Shown here: piece after piece, positions 36,416 through 44,567 of the stretch
Position numbering within the stretch: position 1 is the first letter of the stretch
Layout of the letters: each line of letters opens with the position of its first letter
Assembly (NCBI GenBank): GCA_020249465.1
Contig: JADCFP010000105.1
Span: 1 to 55,413 of the forward strand
Direction: 5' to 3'
DNA from: Roseomonas sp.
Lineage (GTDB): Bacteria; Pseudomonadota; Alphaproteobacteria; Acetobacterales; Acetobacteraceae
Length of the DNA stretch: 55,413 nt
Notes under the pieces: generated by a model
What the model saw: the letters and a program-made list of their open reading frames with translations, nothing else
Databases searched by the model: none
Told to the model about the DNA's origin: nothing
Program-made: the position numbers and the translations under genes

Positions 36416-37747
36416 TCAATGCAGCTTGACCTGCGGCTGCCCCCTATCCGCAATCAGCCCAACCAGCGTCTTCCACAGCACCGGCGCATGCCCATGCAGC
36501 GCGGTCTGGTGCATTTTGTACAAGGACCGATACATCATCCGCGCGAAATAGCCTTCGATGAACATGCTGCGCCCGACCAGAAAGCCCATCAGGCTGCCGA
36601 CGGTTGAGTATTTCCCAAGCGAGACCAGCGATCCGAAATCGCGATAGGCAAAGGGCTCTACGTCCAGCCCGCGGATTTTGCGGTCAATCTGGCGGAAAAG
36701 ATGCGTTGCCTGCTGATGCGCGGCCTGGGCGCGCGGCGGCAAATTGCCCTTGCCATCAGGGCGCGGGCAGGCGGCGCAATCGCCAAGGGCGAAAATGTCC
36801 GGGTCACGCGTGGTTTGCAGGGTCGGCAATACGACCAATTGATCTGTCGCCGTGGTTTCAAGCCCGCCGATATTGCGCAGCACGGCTGGGCCTTTCACGC
36901 CGGCGGCCCAGACCACAAGCTCCCCCGGAATGACCGCGCCATCGGCCAGCACAACGCCATCGGCGCGCACTTCTGCTACGCGTCGCCCAGCCAGCACTTC
37001 CACGCCCAGATCTTCAAGTAGCTTTACCGTGGCGGCGGAGATACGCTCGGGCAAGGCGGGCAGGATGCGCGGCGCCGCTTCAATCAGCCGGATGCGGACA
37101 TCGCGCGCCGGGTTAATCTTGTCCAAACCATAAGCGACTACGGCGCGCAAAGTCCTGTGGAGTTCAGCAGCCAATTCCGTGCCGGTGGCCCCTGCGCCGA
37201 TGATGGCAACATGAAGCTGGCCCGGGCGCACTGGTTCGGATTGGCTATTGGCGCGCAGACACGCATTGACCAGGCGGCGATGAAAACGGCTTGCTTGCGC
37301 AACATTTTCCAGCGGCACCGCGTGTTCTGCCGCCCCTGGCGTGCCGAAATCATTGGTGACACTGCCAATGCAGATCACGAGCGTGTCATAGGGCACGCGG
37401 CTTGGTGGCGTCACCTGGCGGCCTTCATCGTCAATCGTGGCGCCAACCAGGACTTCGCGCGCTTCCCGGTCAAGACCGGTCATGGGTCCGAATCGATAAG
37501 TGAAGTGGTGGTTATGGGCCTGGCGCAGGTAGTGCAGTTCGTGCCGGTCCCGATCGAGGCTGCCGGCCGCCACCGCATGCAGCAGCGGCTTCCACAGATG
37601 CGTGCGGGCGCGTTCCACAAGCGTGACCTCGGCCTCACCGCTCCGGGCATAGCGGTGGCCGAGCCGGGTGACGAGTTCCAGCCCCGCCGCCCCGCCCCCA
37701 ACGACAACAATGCGATGAGGCGTCTTGGTGCCTGGGCTTGGGTTCAT
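36416..37747 (-). CDS. Type II NADH dehydrogenase (NDH-2) family flavoprotein
   Basis: A 443-residue peripheral membrane flavoprotein that passes electrons from NADH to quinone without pumping protons. The FAD dinucleotide motif is at the N-terminus (IVVVGGGAAGLELVTRLG), a second Rossmann motif follows (VAIIGAGATGTELAAEL), and IFALGDCAACP contacts FAD near residue 320. The C-terminal MYRSLYKMHQTALHG segment is typical of NDH-2 and anchors it to the membrane. The ATG at 37747 has GGAGCG upstream; a longer frame of 66 extra residues is rejected. It is a single gene with a 197-bp upstream gap for its promoter. Confidence 0.9.
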   Translation of the reverse strand: MNPSPGTKTPHRIVVVGGGAAGLELVTRLGHRYARSGEAEVTLVERARTHLWKPLLHAVAAGSLDRDRHELHYLRQAHNHHFTYRFGPMTGLDREAREVLVGATIDDEGRQVTPPSRVPYDTLVICIGSVTNDFGTPGAAEHAVPLENVAQASRFHRRLVNACLRANSQSEPVRPGQLHVAIIGAGATGTELAAELHRTLRAVVAYGLDKINPARDVRIRLIEAAPRILPALPERISAATVKLLEDLGVEVLAGRRVAEVRADGVVLADGAVIPGELVVWAAGVKGPAVLRNIGGLETTATDQLVVLPTLQTTRDPDIFALGDCAACPRPDGKGNLPPRAQAAHQQATHLFRQIDRKIRGLDVEPFAYRDFGSLVSLGKYSTVGSLMGFLVGRSMFIEGYFARMMYRSLYKMHQTALHGHAPVLWKTLVGLIADRGQPQVKLH

Positions 37748-37944
37748 GCACTTCGCTCCGATCCGGTTCGCCGATACGGGAAGGGTATCGGGTAACACGC
37801 TTTGGCCTTCAGTGCAGCCGCGATGCTCGTGGTGCGATTCATGATGACCTACCCCCTGCCAAAAAAGCGCCCGCGCACCACTGGCAGTATATTTGGTGGG
37901 CCGCTTCATGCCGCTGTCGGGAACCGAAAGCGGCGATCGGACCA

Positions 37945-38379
37945 TTAGATTCTGATAAAATCCGCGATCTTCGCGTCCCGCCGCAATCCCGCCAGATCCT
38001 CCGCGCCGGGCAATTGCGGCCGGTCACGCTCAGCCGCCACCAGGCACAAAAACCCGAGCGGCGCATCTTCCGCCGCGCGAAACTGATGCCATTGCAAGGG
38101 CGCGATTTCGACCAGATCATGTTCGGCAATATCGGTGATCTCATCACCCACCAGGCAGGCGCCACGCCCGCGCAGGATCAGCACCCAATGAATATGCTCA
38201 TGGCGTTCCAAGGTGGAATGGCCGCCGGGCTGCACCTCAAAATAGCGCCACTGAACGGGCAGGCTTTCGGCACCTTCAAACAGGATCTGGCGCGTCACAT
38301 CCTTATAGGGGCCGCCTTCCTTGTAGGACAGGACGGGCACGTTTTCCCAGCCGAAGGCATTGAAGCGACGCACGGTCAT
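37945..38379 (-). CDS. Cupin protein coupled to the RuBisCO-like gene
   Basis: A 144-residue single-domain cupin. The first motif reads GGHSTLERHEHIHWVLILRG, with His, Glu and further His residues placed to bind a metal, and the second motif ends PLQWHQFRA. It overlaps the RuBisCO-like gene by 4 bp (ATGA), so the two proteins are made from one message. It probably acts on, or isomerises, the same sugar-acid-like substrate; this is inference from position. No enzyme activity can be assigned from the sequence. Confidence 0.8.
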   Translation of the reverse strand: MTVRRFNAFGWENVPVLSYKEGGPYKDVTRQILFEGAESLPVQWRYFEVQPGGHSTLERHEHIHWVLILRGRGACLVGDEITDIAEHDLVEIAPLQWHQFRAAEDAPLGFLCLVAAERDRPQLPGAEDLAGLRRDAKIADFIRI

Positions 38380-39521
38380 TCGGCGGCCTTTCCGGTGGCA
38401 ACGGCGTTTTCGATCCCCGCGATGAAGGCGCGCGCGCCAATTTCAGGATCGGGCGAATGGCGCATCAGCGCGCCACCAATCAGAAACACGGCATCATGGC
38501 CAAAGGCCGTCACCATGCTGTCAATCCGTTCAATCGTCATGCCACCCGCCGGAGAAGGAAAACCGGGCCGCACATCACCAAGCTTCTCCTGCATGGCAAT
38601 GGCCAGATCGCGGCATTCCTGTTCCGTGAAGGTGAAGCGCCCACCAGCATTGGGAAATACCGAGATATCCGCCCCAAAAACCCGAAACAACCGCCCGAGC
38701 AGCATGGCCGGCGTCATGCCATGTTCGGGGTCATGGAAATGCGTCCCCGAAAAGCTTGGATGCGCCATGACCGCGAGGCCGTATTTGCGTGCCAAATGAA
38801 AACCCGTATCGGGCCCGATCAGGAAAGGCGCAATCAGCGCGCCGGCACAGCCCTCGGCAGCCGCAAAGGCCATCTGGTCTTCGATCTGATCAAACCGCCC
38901 AGACACCATCGGAAAATAGAGCGTCTTGCGCCCGGTTTTGGCATTGGCGTTGCAGATCGCTTCCTGAAGCCGCGCCACCCTTTCCTTGAAGGGGTGGAAG
39001 GGCTGGTCCATTAGCCCGTGATCATCCTTGATCACATCAAGCCCACCCAAGGCATAACCACTGGCAAGCCGTGCCAATTCCGGCACGGAAAGCCCAAGCG
39101 GCTTGATCGCGGTCGCCGCCAAAGGCCGGCCAAAAACGCCAAGCCGTTCCCGCAACCCCGCCACCCCGAAGCCCGGCCCGCCAAAGGCGCGCAGCTGTTC
39201 GGGCGTCAGGCGGATATCAATGATCCGAATGCCCCGCCTGATCGAGATATTGCCGAAAATGACATTCAGCAGATTGGGGATGGAGTTATTGACGATATCG
39301 GCACGGTAGCTGATGGCGACATCGAAGGCCCGCGATGGCGGCGGGCAGGGCGTGATCGCTTCAACCTGGCCCACAATCCCGGCTTCCCAGATGGCGGGCG
39401 GTACGCAATCGGCCGGGATTTCCACCGTTTCCTCAAGGCAGATATCCTTGGCATGGGCTTCAATCGGCCGGGCATCATCCGGGGTGATGCGATAGAGAAT
39501 CTGAAACCGCGGCGCGCCCAT
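38376..39521 (-). CDS. RuBisCO-like protein (form IV)
   Basis: A 381-residue member of the RuBisCO large-subunit superfamily, shorter than the roughly 470 residues of carbon-fixing enzymes. Several active-site features persist: TAIKPLGLS (Lys140), the carbamate-Lys motif IKDDHGL (Lys165 followed by two Asp), and SPAGGM as a phosphate loop. Key residues differ from true RuBisCO: the second Lys of the KPK motif is Leu142, the Glu after the two Asp is His168, and the loop-6 region reads FPNAGGRF without the catalytic Lys. It therefore should not fix CO2. RuBisCO-like proteins act on sugar-acid phosphates or in methionine salvage. The ATG at 39521 gives the family-length product. Confidence 0.88.
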   Translation of the reverse strand: MGAPRFQILYRITPDDARPIEAHAKDICLEETVEIPADCVPPAIWEAGIVGQVEAITPCPPPSRAFDVAISYRADIVNNSIPNLLNVIFGNISIRRGIRIIDIRLTPEQLRAFGGPGFGVAGLRERLGVFGRPLAATAIKPLGLSVPELARLASGYALGGLDVIKDDHGLMDQPFHPFKERVARLQEAICNANAKTGRKTLYFPMVSGRFDQIEDQMAFAAAEGCAGALIAPFLIGPDTGFHLARKYGLAVMAHPSFSGTHFHDPEHGMTPAMLLGRLFRVFGADISVFPNAGGRFTFTEQECRDLAIAMQEKLGDVRPGFPSPAGGMTIERIDSMVTAFGHDAVFLIGGALMRHSPDPEIGARAFIAGIENAVATGKAAE

Positions 39522-39648
39522 AAAACCCCAAAACCTCTCCAAGCCTGCCAAAGGAAAGCCAGCCGCGCTTAGCTGGCCCTGTCCCCCTTCATGACAAGGC
39601 TATTACCGCGAAGTTTGGCCCTGGCGATAGGCGGGCTGCCTGCGGGGC

Positions 39649-40293
39649 TCAACCCTGCTTGCCCGGGGTGGTTTCCACCCAGCGCAAATAGGGCCGATCC
39701 GCCTTCCAGCCCTGCGGGAAAAGCTTCGCCGCTTCCGCATCGGGGATGGAGGGCGGGATGATCGCCCGCCCACCGGGGCGCCAATTCACCGGCGTTGCCA
39801 GCTTGGCGCCATCGGTCAATTGCAGGCTGTCAATCACGCGCAGGATTTCATCGAAATTGCGCCCCGCACTCGGCGGATAGGTCATGGTGAGCCGCACCTT
39901 ATGCGCCGGATCAATCACATAGACCGTGCGCACGGTGATGGTGGGGTCGGTATCCGGATGCACCATGCCATAAAGGTTTGAAACCTTGCGATCAGGGTCG
40001 GCGATCATCGGGAAATTCACCGCATGACCCTGGGTTTCCTTGATATCGGCTTCCCAGCCGGCATGGTTCGTCAGCGGGTCAACCGAAAGGCCAATCACCT
40101 TCACGCCGCGCTTATCGAATTCCGGCTTCAGCCGCGCGGCCTCGCCCAATTCCGTGGTGCAGACCGGCGTGAAATCCTTGGGGTGGCTGAACAGCACCAC
40201 CCAGGAAGCGCCCTTCCATTCATGAAAGCGGATCGGGCCGGTGGTGGTTTCCGCCGTGAAATCCGGGGCGATCTGGCCGAGTTGCAGGCTCAT
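39649..40293 (-). CDS. 1-Cys peroxiredoxin (Prx6 type)
   Basis: A 214-residue thiol peroxidase that reduces hydrogen peroxide and organic hydroperoxides. The peroxidatic Cys45 lies in PKDFTPVCTTELG, with Arg in the later block. The Prx6-type C-terminal segment is present (PPSAGRNFDEILRVIDSLQL). No resolving Cys is seen in the chain, consistent with a 1-Cys mechanism. The ATG at 40293 places the domain correctly; a longer frame adds 21 residues. It stands between the RuBisCO-like gene and a cupin gene on the same strand but with gaps of 127 and 44 bp, so shared transcription is uncertain. Confidence 0.93.
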   Translation of the reverse strand: MSLQLGQIAPDFTAETTTGPIRFHEWKGASWVVLFSHPKDFTPVCTTELGEAARLKPEFDKRGVKVIGLSVDPLTNHAGWEADIKETQGHAVNFPMIADPDRKVSNLYGMVHPDTDPTITVRTVYVIDPAHKVRLTMTYPPSAGRNFDEILRVIDSLQLTDGAKLATPVNWRPGGRAIIPPSIPDAEAAKLFPQGWKADRPYLRWVETTPGKQG

Positions 40294-40337
40294 TTGGCTA
40301 GTCCTTTGCTGTGAAGTGCTGAAGCGCGCGGCGCGGT

Positions 40338-40793
40338 TCAGCGCGTATGGATCCACTCCGGTTCATCAACCGCCACCAGATCCGGCAGGTTCACCACCAC
40401 TTCCTCGGTGCCCGAACGCACAAGCGCGCAATGCAGCACCTCGGTCGCCGAGGCATTGATTTCCTGATGCGGCACGTAAGGCGGCACCAGGAAGAAATCG
40501 CCCGCGCGCGCTTCGGTGATGAATTCCAGCCGATCGCCCCAACGCATATGGGCGGTGCCGCTGATGATGTAGATCACGCTTTCCAGCGCGCCGTGATGAT
40601 GCGCGCCGGTGCGCGAATTGGGCTCAATCCGATTGGTGCCGGCCCAAAGCGCGACAGAACCGGTGCGCGCGCCGCTGATCGCGACTTCGCGGTTCATGCC
40701 AAGGGTTTCCGGCGTATCGCCGCTTTTGGCGCTGGCAGCGACATGCTTGATGCCGCGGTTGCGCCAATCAATCGGGTTCAGGCTATCGGGCAT
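40338..40793 (-). CDS. Cupin-domain protein
   Basis: A 151-residue cupin. The first motif includes GAHHHGALESVIYIISGTA, with a His cluster and a Glu in the metal-binding positions. The second motif (AGDFFLVPPYVPHQE) includes another His. It may bind a metal and catalyse an isomerase, dioxygenase or epimerase reaction, or be a sensor. The Bug receptor gene lies 18 bp upstream on the same strand, so both are probably co-transcribed, and the peroxiredoxin follows after 44 bp. Confidence 0.78.
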   Translation of the reverse strand: MPDSLNPIDWRNRGIKHVAASAKSGDTPETLGMNREVAISGARTGSVALWAGTNRIEPNSRTGAHHHGALESVIYIISGTAHMRWGDRLEFITEARAGDFFLVPPYVPHQEINASATEVLHCALVRSGTEEVVVNLPDLVAVDEPEWIHTR

Positions 40794-40811
40794 AGGGGTT
40801 CTCCTTCAGGT

Positions 40812-41795
40812 TTAATCGGGTTGCGCGCCGGTGCGGCGCACCAAAGCGGGCCAGCGCCGCGCTTCGGCTTGGATCAGGCTCGCGAATTGGGCGGGGCCTT
40901 GGCTGGTGACCTCAAAACCCTGCGCGGTGAGTTGTTCCGCGACCTCGGGCTTCGCCAAAATACGCTCCAAGGCGCCAGCCAGGCGTCGAATCGCCGCCGG
41001 GGAGGTGCCGGCTGGGGCCAGAATGCCCTGCCAGGTGATCACCTCAAATTCCGCAAAACCTGATTCGGCAATGCTAGGCACCTCCGGCAGGGCGGGGACG
41101 CGCTTGGCGCTGGTGACGGCAAGGGCCCGCAGGCGCCCGGCGCGGATATGTTCAATGGCCGCCGGCAGGGTCACGAACAGCGCCTGGATATGCCCCGCGA
41201 CCAGGTCAATCACGGCGGGCCCGCCGCCGCGATAGGGCACATGGGTGAAACTAAGCCCGGCATCCTGCGCAAACAACGCCCCGGCCAAATGCCCGATCGA
41301 GCCATTCCCCTGTGACGCCAGCGTCAGCTTGCCATCCGCCTGCCGCGCCCAGGCGATGAAGCCCGCCACATCCCGCACGGGGGCCGAGGGGTTCACCACC
41401 AGCACCTGCGGCGCGCGCACCGCTTCAATCACCGGGCTGAAATCTCGCACAGGGTCAAAGCCAACACGCGGGTAAAGCGCTGGGTTGATAGTCAGTGGGT
41501 CCGAACCCACCAGCAGCGTCAGCCCATCCGGCGCGGCGCGGGCGACGAATTCAAAGCCAATATTGCTGCCCGCGCCGGGCTTGTTTTCCGTGACGACATT
41601 CTGACCCAAAGCCTCGGTCAAATGCCGCGCCAGGAGGCGGCCCAGAATATCCAGGCTGCCGCCGGGGGCGACCGGGACAACGATGCGGAGCGCACGGTCC
41701 GGGTTCCAGGCGGTATCGGCCTGGGCGGGGGTGGCGAGCATGCCGGCGGCAGCGAAAAGGGCGGAGCGAAGCAGCAGGTCGCGGCGGAGGGTCAT
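40812..41795 (-). CDS. Bug/TctC-family periplasmic binding protein
   Basis: A 327-residue receptor with a signal peptide (LRRDLLLRSALFAAAGMLAT, cleavage near AQAD). It has VPVAPGGSLDILGR, the HVPYRGGGPAVIDL block and EVPSIAESGF. No membrane partner is nearby. It is the first gene of a cupin- and peroxiredoxin-containing minus-strand run, and its promoter must lie in the unusual AT-rich stretch directly upstream. Codon use is GC-rich and core-like, in contrast with that spacer. Confidence 0.9.
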   Translation of the reverse strand: MTLRRDLLLRSALFAAAGMLATPAQADTAWNPDRALRIVVPVAPGGSLDILGRLLARHLTEALGQNVVTENKPGAGSNIGFEFVARAAPDGLTLLVGSDPLTINPALYPRVGFDPVRDFSPVIEAVRAPQVLVVNPSAPVRDVAGFIAWARQADGKLTLASQGNGSIGHLAGALFAQDAGLSFTHVPYRGGGPAVIDLVAGHIQALFVTLPAAIEHIRAGRLRALAVTSAKRVPALPEVPSIAESGFAEFEVITWQGILAPAGTSPAAIRRLAGALERILAKPEVAEQLTAQGFEVTSQGPAQFASLIQAEARRWPALVRRTGAQPD

Positions 41796-41975
41796 GGCGG
41801 TGAAATCCAGGTTTGTTTGAAAAGTTTTTCTCTCAAATCACGAAAAACATCAAGAAAAAAGATTTTATTTTCTATTTATGGGATATGCCAAACGATTTTC
41901 TCTATCTGTCAAAGAGAAGGAACTTTCTCTCTTTGATCAATTCATCCATTGAATGCCGCGCGATTGATGGGAGCC
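41796..41975. other. AT-rich spacer between the Bug receptor and the CoiA-like gene
   Basis: About 130 bases (roughly 41810-41955) are strikingly A+T-rich, with runs such as AAAAAAGATTTTATTTTC, in a window otherwise GC-rich. An open frame of about 66 codons from a TTG at 41813 runs through it and into the CoiA-like gene on the other strand; it resembles nothing known and is not called. The stretch likely contains the promoter for the Bug gene and the 3' region of the CoiA-like gene, and may be foreign sequence. Confidence 0.6.
41919..41946 (+). repeat. 9-bp inverted repeat in the AT-rich spacer
   Basis: TCAAAGAGA at 41919-41927 is followed after 10 bases by its exact reverse complement TCTCTTTGA at 41938-41946. 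Its place, 30 bp past the stop of the minus-strand CoiA-like gene, would suit a terminator stem, but no clean T-run follows on that strand. It could also be an operator for the Bug gene promoter. Confidence 0.5.
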
Positions 41976-43898
41976 CTAGTTGCGGCCCACCCTCACGCGT
42001 TCGGCAACATTGACGGAAACTTTGTAGGTCTTCTCATCTGAACAGTATTCTATGAGCTTGCGCTTGAAAGTTTCGGGGTAGGTTGAGTGCAGGACAGAAT
42101 GGCGAAACTCGGGTTTGAACAACTCGGCTACTCTTTGTATGAGCTTTTCTCGCCACTTCTCTGCCTCAGCGAAGGTGGCGGCTTCCCGCTCCTTTTTCTT
42201 CCGGGCGATGTCCTGCCGCCCTCGGATCAAACCCCATACCAGCACGAACTCAGTCGGCGACATCCAGCCCTTCGTTTGTTCGATACTCCGATCGTCAAGT
42301 TCTTTGAGGGGCGTGTGAAGAAGGGCTTCCCCGCCTTCAATCTCTTGAGTCGCGATTCGGATCGACTGCAATCGCGCGGCTGCCTCCGTCACTTGACGCA
42401 CCTGCTCCGCTGCCACGCGCGCGGCTTTGATTTCCTCCGCCGCGATGCGCTTCCTCTCCGCGTCCGCTTTGCGCGCCGCTAGATGTTCCTCAGCCGGAAA
42501 GCCGAGGAGACCGCCCTCGACAATCGCCGCCTCAGGAGTAACGAGATTCCCAATGCGTCTCATCCTGTCGAGCAAAGGCGACAAGCTCCATTCGCTGCGA
42601 TAGGCGAGCTCGCGCGGCGTTGCTTGAATCCCCTCGTGCTGGACGTCAATCCATGTCGCGAAGGTCATAGATGGACCCCCGACTAATTGCGAAGTTTCCT
42701 CAAAGGCCTTTCGGAGGGTCGTAAGCCGATCCCGTCTAGCCTGGCTTTCCTTCTGCGCTTCTCGTGCGCGAAACATCACATTCCAAGGAACTGCATACTG
42801 ATCGGCGCCGCAGAACGTCGCAATTCCTCGCTCACATAAGTAATCGAGATATGTGCGGACTGCTGCGCGCGGGTCGCGCACCTTTCCTTCTGTGATTCGC
42901 TCAACAACCGTCCAATCTACGGCTGTATCCCTATGGGCTAGGGTCGCAGCGGCTGACAGCAAAGAGTATTCTGCATTGTCAAGCGGAAGGTAACGTACGG
43001 TGACCGCGGTCTGCCGGAGCAGGAAGTGCAACACCGCCGCCTGCCAAATCTCGTCAGCGACTCCGAATGCGCCTGAGCCTGGGATCGCAACCCCGACAAC
43101 GTCGGCCATGCCCGCATCTTCGACAGAGGCCAGGTACTCCGCGAATAGACTTCCCGGTGGCGCCTTCATTAGCGGGGGCTCTGACAAACCAGGCAGGATG
43201 GCATTAGCGAGTTTAATAGCACGCTCGCGACGTTGCTGCGCCCGCTCTTCTTGCTCCGCAAGCAGCGCCGCCTCTTTGTCAGACGCGGCACTGTTGAACA
43301 GCCAGACCCGCGGTGCATCGTAGATGATGGCTTGTGCTAGCTTCGCTTCATCTGTTTCGTGGCGCCACTGCGCCAAATCAATCTCAATCGTAGAATGTCG
43401 GCGCTCCTTGATGAGGGCCAACTTCTCTGCGCCGACCTTGTGCCGGACCGCCACCTCGATAAAGAGTTCCTTTCGGCCGAGGGTCGCGATGATGTCGGGG
43501 CGCATTCCTGGAACCGCCTCCTCCACCCGGACACTCTCAGGCCGAAAGATTCCCCCCTTGGAAAGTTCGCTATGGGTTTCACCGAAGGAGGCCACAACGG
43601 GCGGCACACGGACCTCCTTCCGCTCTTCGATCAGCTGCTTGGCAAGCTTGTGCAGCATGGTTTCAAGAGCGCGAGGGGGATCGCAGGCGGCATTCGTGTA
43701 GTGCCCGAAATAGGGCGCCTTTTTGGCCCTTGGATGGTAGGCGATCAGCGGCCCCCGACACGCAGGGCAGATGCAGCCGCACTTCTTACCGTTCTTAACG
43801 GTTGAAACGTGCACCATTCGGCCGTCTTCGCCTTCCGCGAAGGGAAGCAAAGCCTCAGTACCCACCCGATGCGGGCGACTGGAAGTATCTCGACTCAT
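41976..43898 (-). CDS. CoiA-like protein with a zinc-ribbon-like N-terminus and PD-(D/E)XK-type region
   Basis: A 640-residue protein unlike anything else in the window. The N-terminus has a cysteine cluster (CGCICPACRGP, Cys40-47) followed by PYFGHYTNAAC, the arrangement of competence-protein CoiA-family proteins. Then a nuclease-like core appears: RPDII (Asp135) and, 13 residues on, LFIEVAVRHK (Glu148, then Lys154). The canonical E-x-K Lys is replaced by Ala150, but CoiA relatives often vary there. A long helical C-terminal half follows with an Ala/Glu/Arg-rich coiled coil near residues 480-540. Codon use includes many rarer codons compared with its neighbours, and it is bordered by an AT-rich spacer, both signs of acquisition. 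No partner gene is present. A role in DNA processing or defence is inference. Confidence 0.7.
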   Translation of the reverse strand: MSRDTSSRPHRVGTEALLPFAEGEDGRMVHVSTVKNGKKCGCICPACRGPLIAYHPRAKKAPYFGHYTNAACDPPRALETMLHKLAKQLIEERKEVRVPPVVASFGETHSELSKGGIFRPESVRVEEAVPGMRPDIIATLGRKELFIEVAVRHKVGAEKLALIKERRHSTIEIDLAQWRHETDEAKLAQAIIYDAPRVWLFNSAASDKEAALLAEQEERAQQRRERAIKLANAILPGLSEPPLMKAPPGSLFAEYLASVEDAGMADVVGVAIPGSGAFGVADEIWQAAVLHFLLRQTAVTVRYLPLDNAEYSLLSAAATLAHRDTAVDWTVVERITEGKVRDPRAAVRTYLDYLCERGIATFCGADQYAVPWNVMFRAREAQKESQARRDRLTTLRKAFEETSQLVGGPSMTFATWIDVQHEGIQATPRELAYRSEWSLSPLLDRMRRIGNLVTPEAAIVEGGLLGFPAEEHLAARKADAERKRIAAEEIKAARVAAEQVRQVTEAAARLQSIRIATQEIEGGEALLHTPLKELDDRSIEQTKGWMSPTEFVLVWGLIRGRQDIARKKKEREAATFAEAEKWREKLIQRVAELFKPEFRHSVLHSTYPETFKRKLIEYCSDEKTYKVSVNVAERVRVGRN

Positions 43899-44119
43899 AG
43901 ATCGATTTTACAGGCGCCGGGCAGAGTCCGCCTACTAGAAAGGCAGCGCGAACAGCCATGCGACGCCTTGCCTTTACCGGGCTTTACGTAGCTGTCCGCC
44001 GCGCCCCGCAAAAAACGACAAAACGAAGCGCCCGCCGCCAAGCAGGGGTCATTCCACCCGGCGCCAATCTGCTCTAACACCCTTTCGCAATGCAGCACGG
44101 CACAGCAGGGGCCCAAACC

Positions 44120-44563
44120 ATGGCGGAAATCTATTTCTTTGAAGACCTGACGGTGGGGCTGACCGCCAAATTCTCCAAAACCATCACGGAAGCCGATATC
44201 GTGCTGTTCGCCGCCGTCACCGGCGATACCAACCCGATGCATCTGGATGCGGAATACGCTGCCACCTCCATTTTCAAGGAACGCATCGCGCATGGGATGC
44301 TCGCCGCCGGGCTGATCACCAAGGTGCTGGGCACGCAACTCCCGGGGCCTGGCACGATCTATATGTCGCAAACGCTGAAATTCCGCGCCCCGGTGAAAAT
44401 TGGCGAAACCGTGACCGCCATTGTCGAAGTCGCCGCACTCCATCCGGAAAAGCACCGCGCGACGCTGAAGACCGTGTGTCTCGTCAAGGGTGAACCAGTG
44501 CTGGAGGGGGAGGCATTTGTCTCCGTCCCCTCCCGCACGGCCATCACCAAAGCGGCGGAGTAA
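44120..44563 (+). CDS. MaoC-like (R)-specific enoyl-CoA hydratase
   Basis: A 147-residue hotdog-fold hydratase. The active-site motif is complete: AAVTGDTNPMHLD, with Asp and His in the usual hydratase 2 spacing, then RIAHGMLAAGLI. It hydrates trans-2-enoyl-CoA to (R)-3-hydroxyacyl-CoA for polyhydroxyalkanoate or fatty-acid metabolism. The ATG at 44120 (MAEIYFFEDL) fits the fold, with an AGGGG site upstream; the frame opens 10 codons earlier. It begins the plus-strand core block, 4 bp before the LOG gene. Confidence 0.9.
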   Translation: MAEIYFFEDLTVGLTAKFSKTITEADIVLFAAVTGDTNPMHLDAEYAATSIFKERIAHGMLAAGLITKVLGTQLPGPGTIYMSQTLKFRAPVKIGETVTAIVEVAALHPEKHRATLKTVCLVKGEPVLEGEAFVSVPSRTAITKAAE

Positions 44564-44567
44564 GCCC

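Noticed and set aside
38376-39521. A functional carbon-fixing RuBisCO large subunit
   Set aside because: Catalytic residues are replaced and the protein is short; no phosphoribulokinase or small subunit gene is present.
41813-42013. Plus-strand open frame of about 66 codons in the AT-rich spacer, starting at TTG
   Set aside because: The translation is Phe/Lys-rich and looks protein-like in its first 45 residues, but there is no ribosome-binding site or known motif, and its end lies inside the CoiA-like gene on the other strand. It could be a remnant, but not a supported gene.
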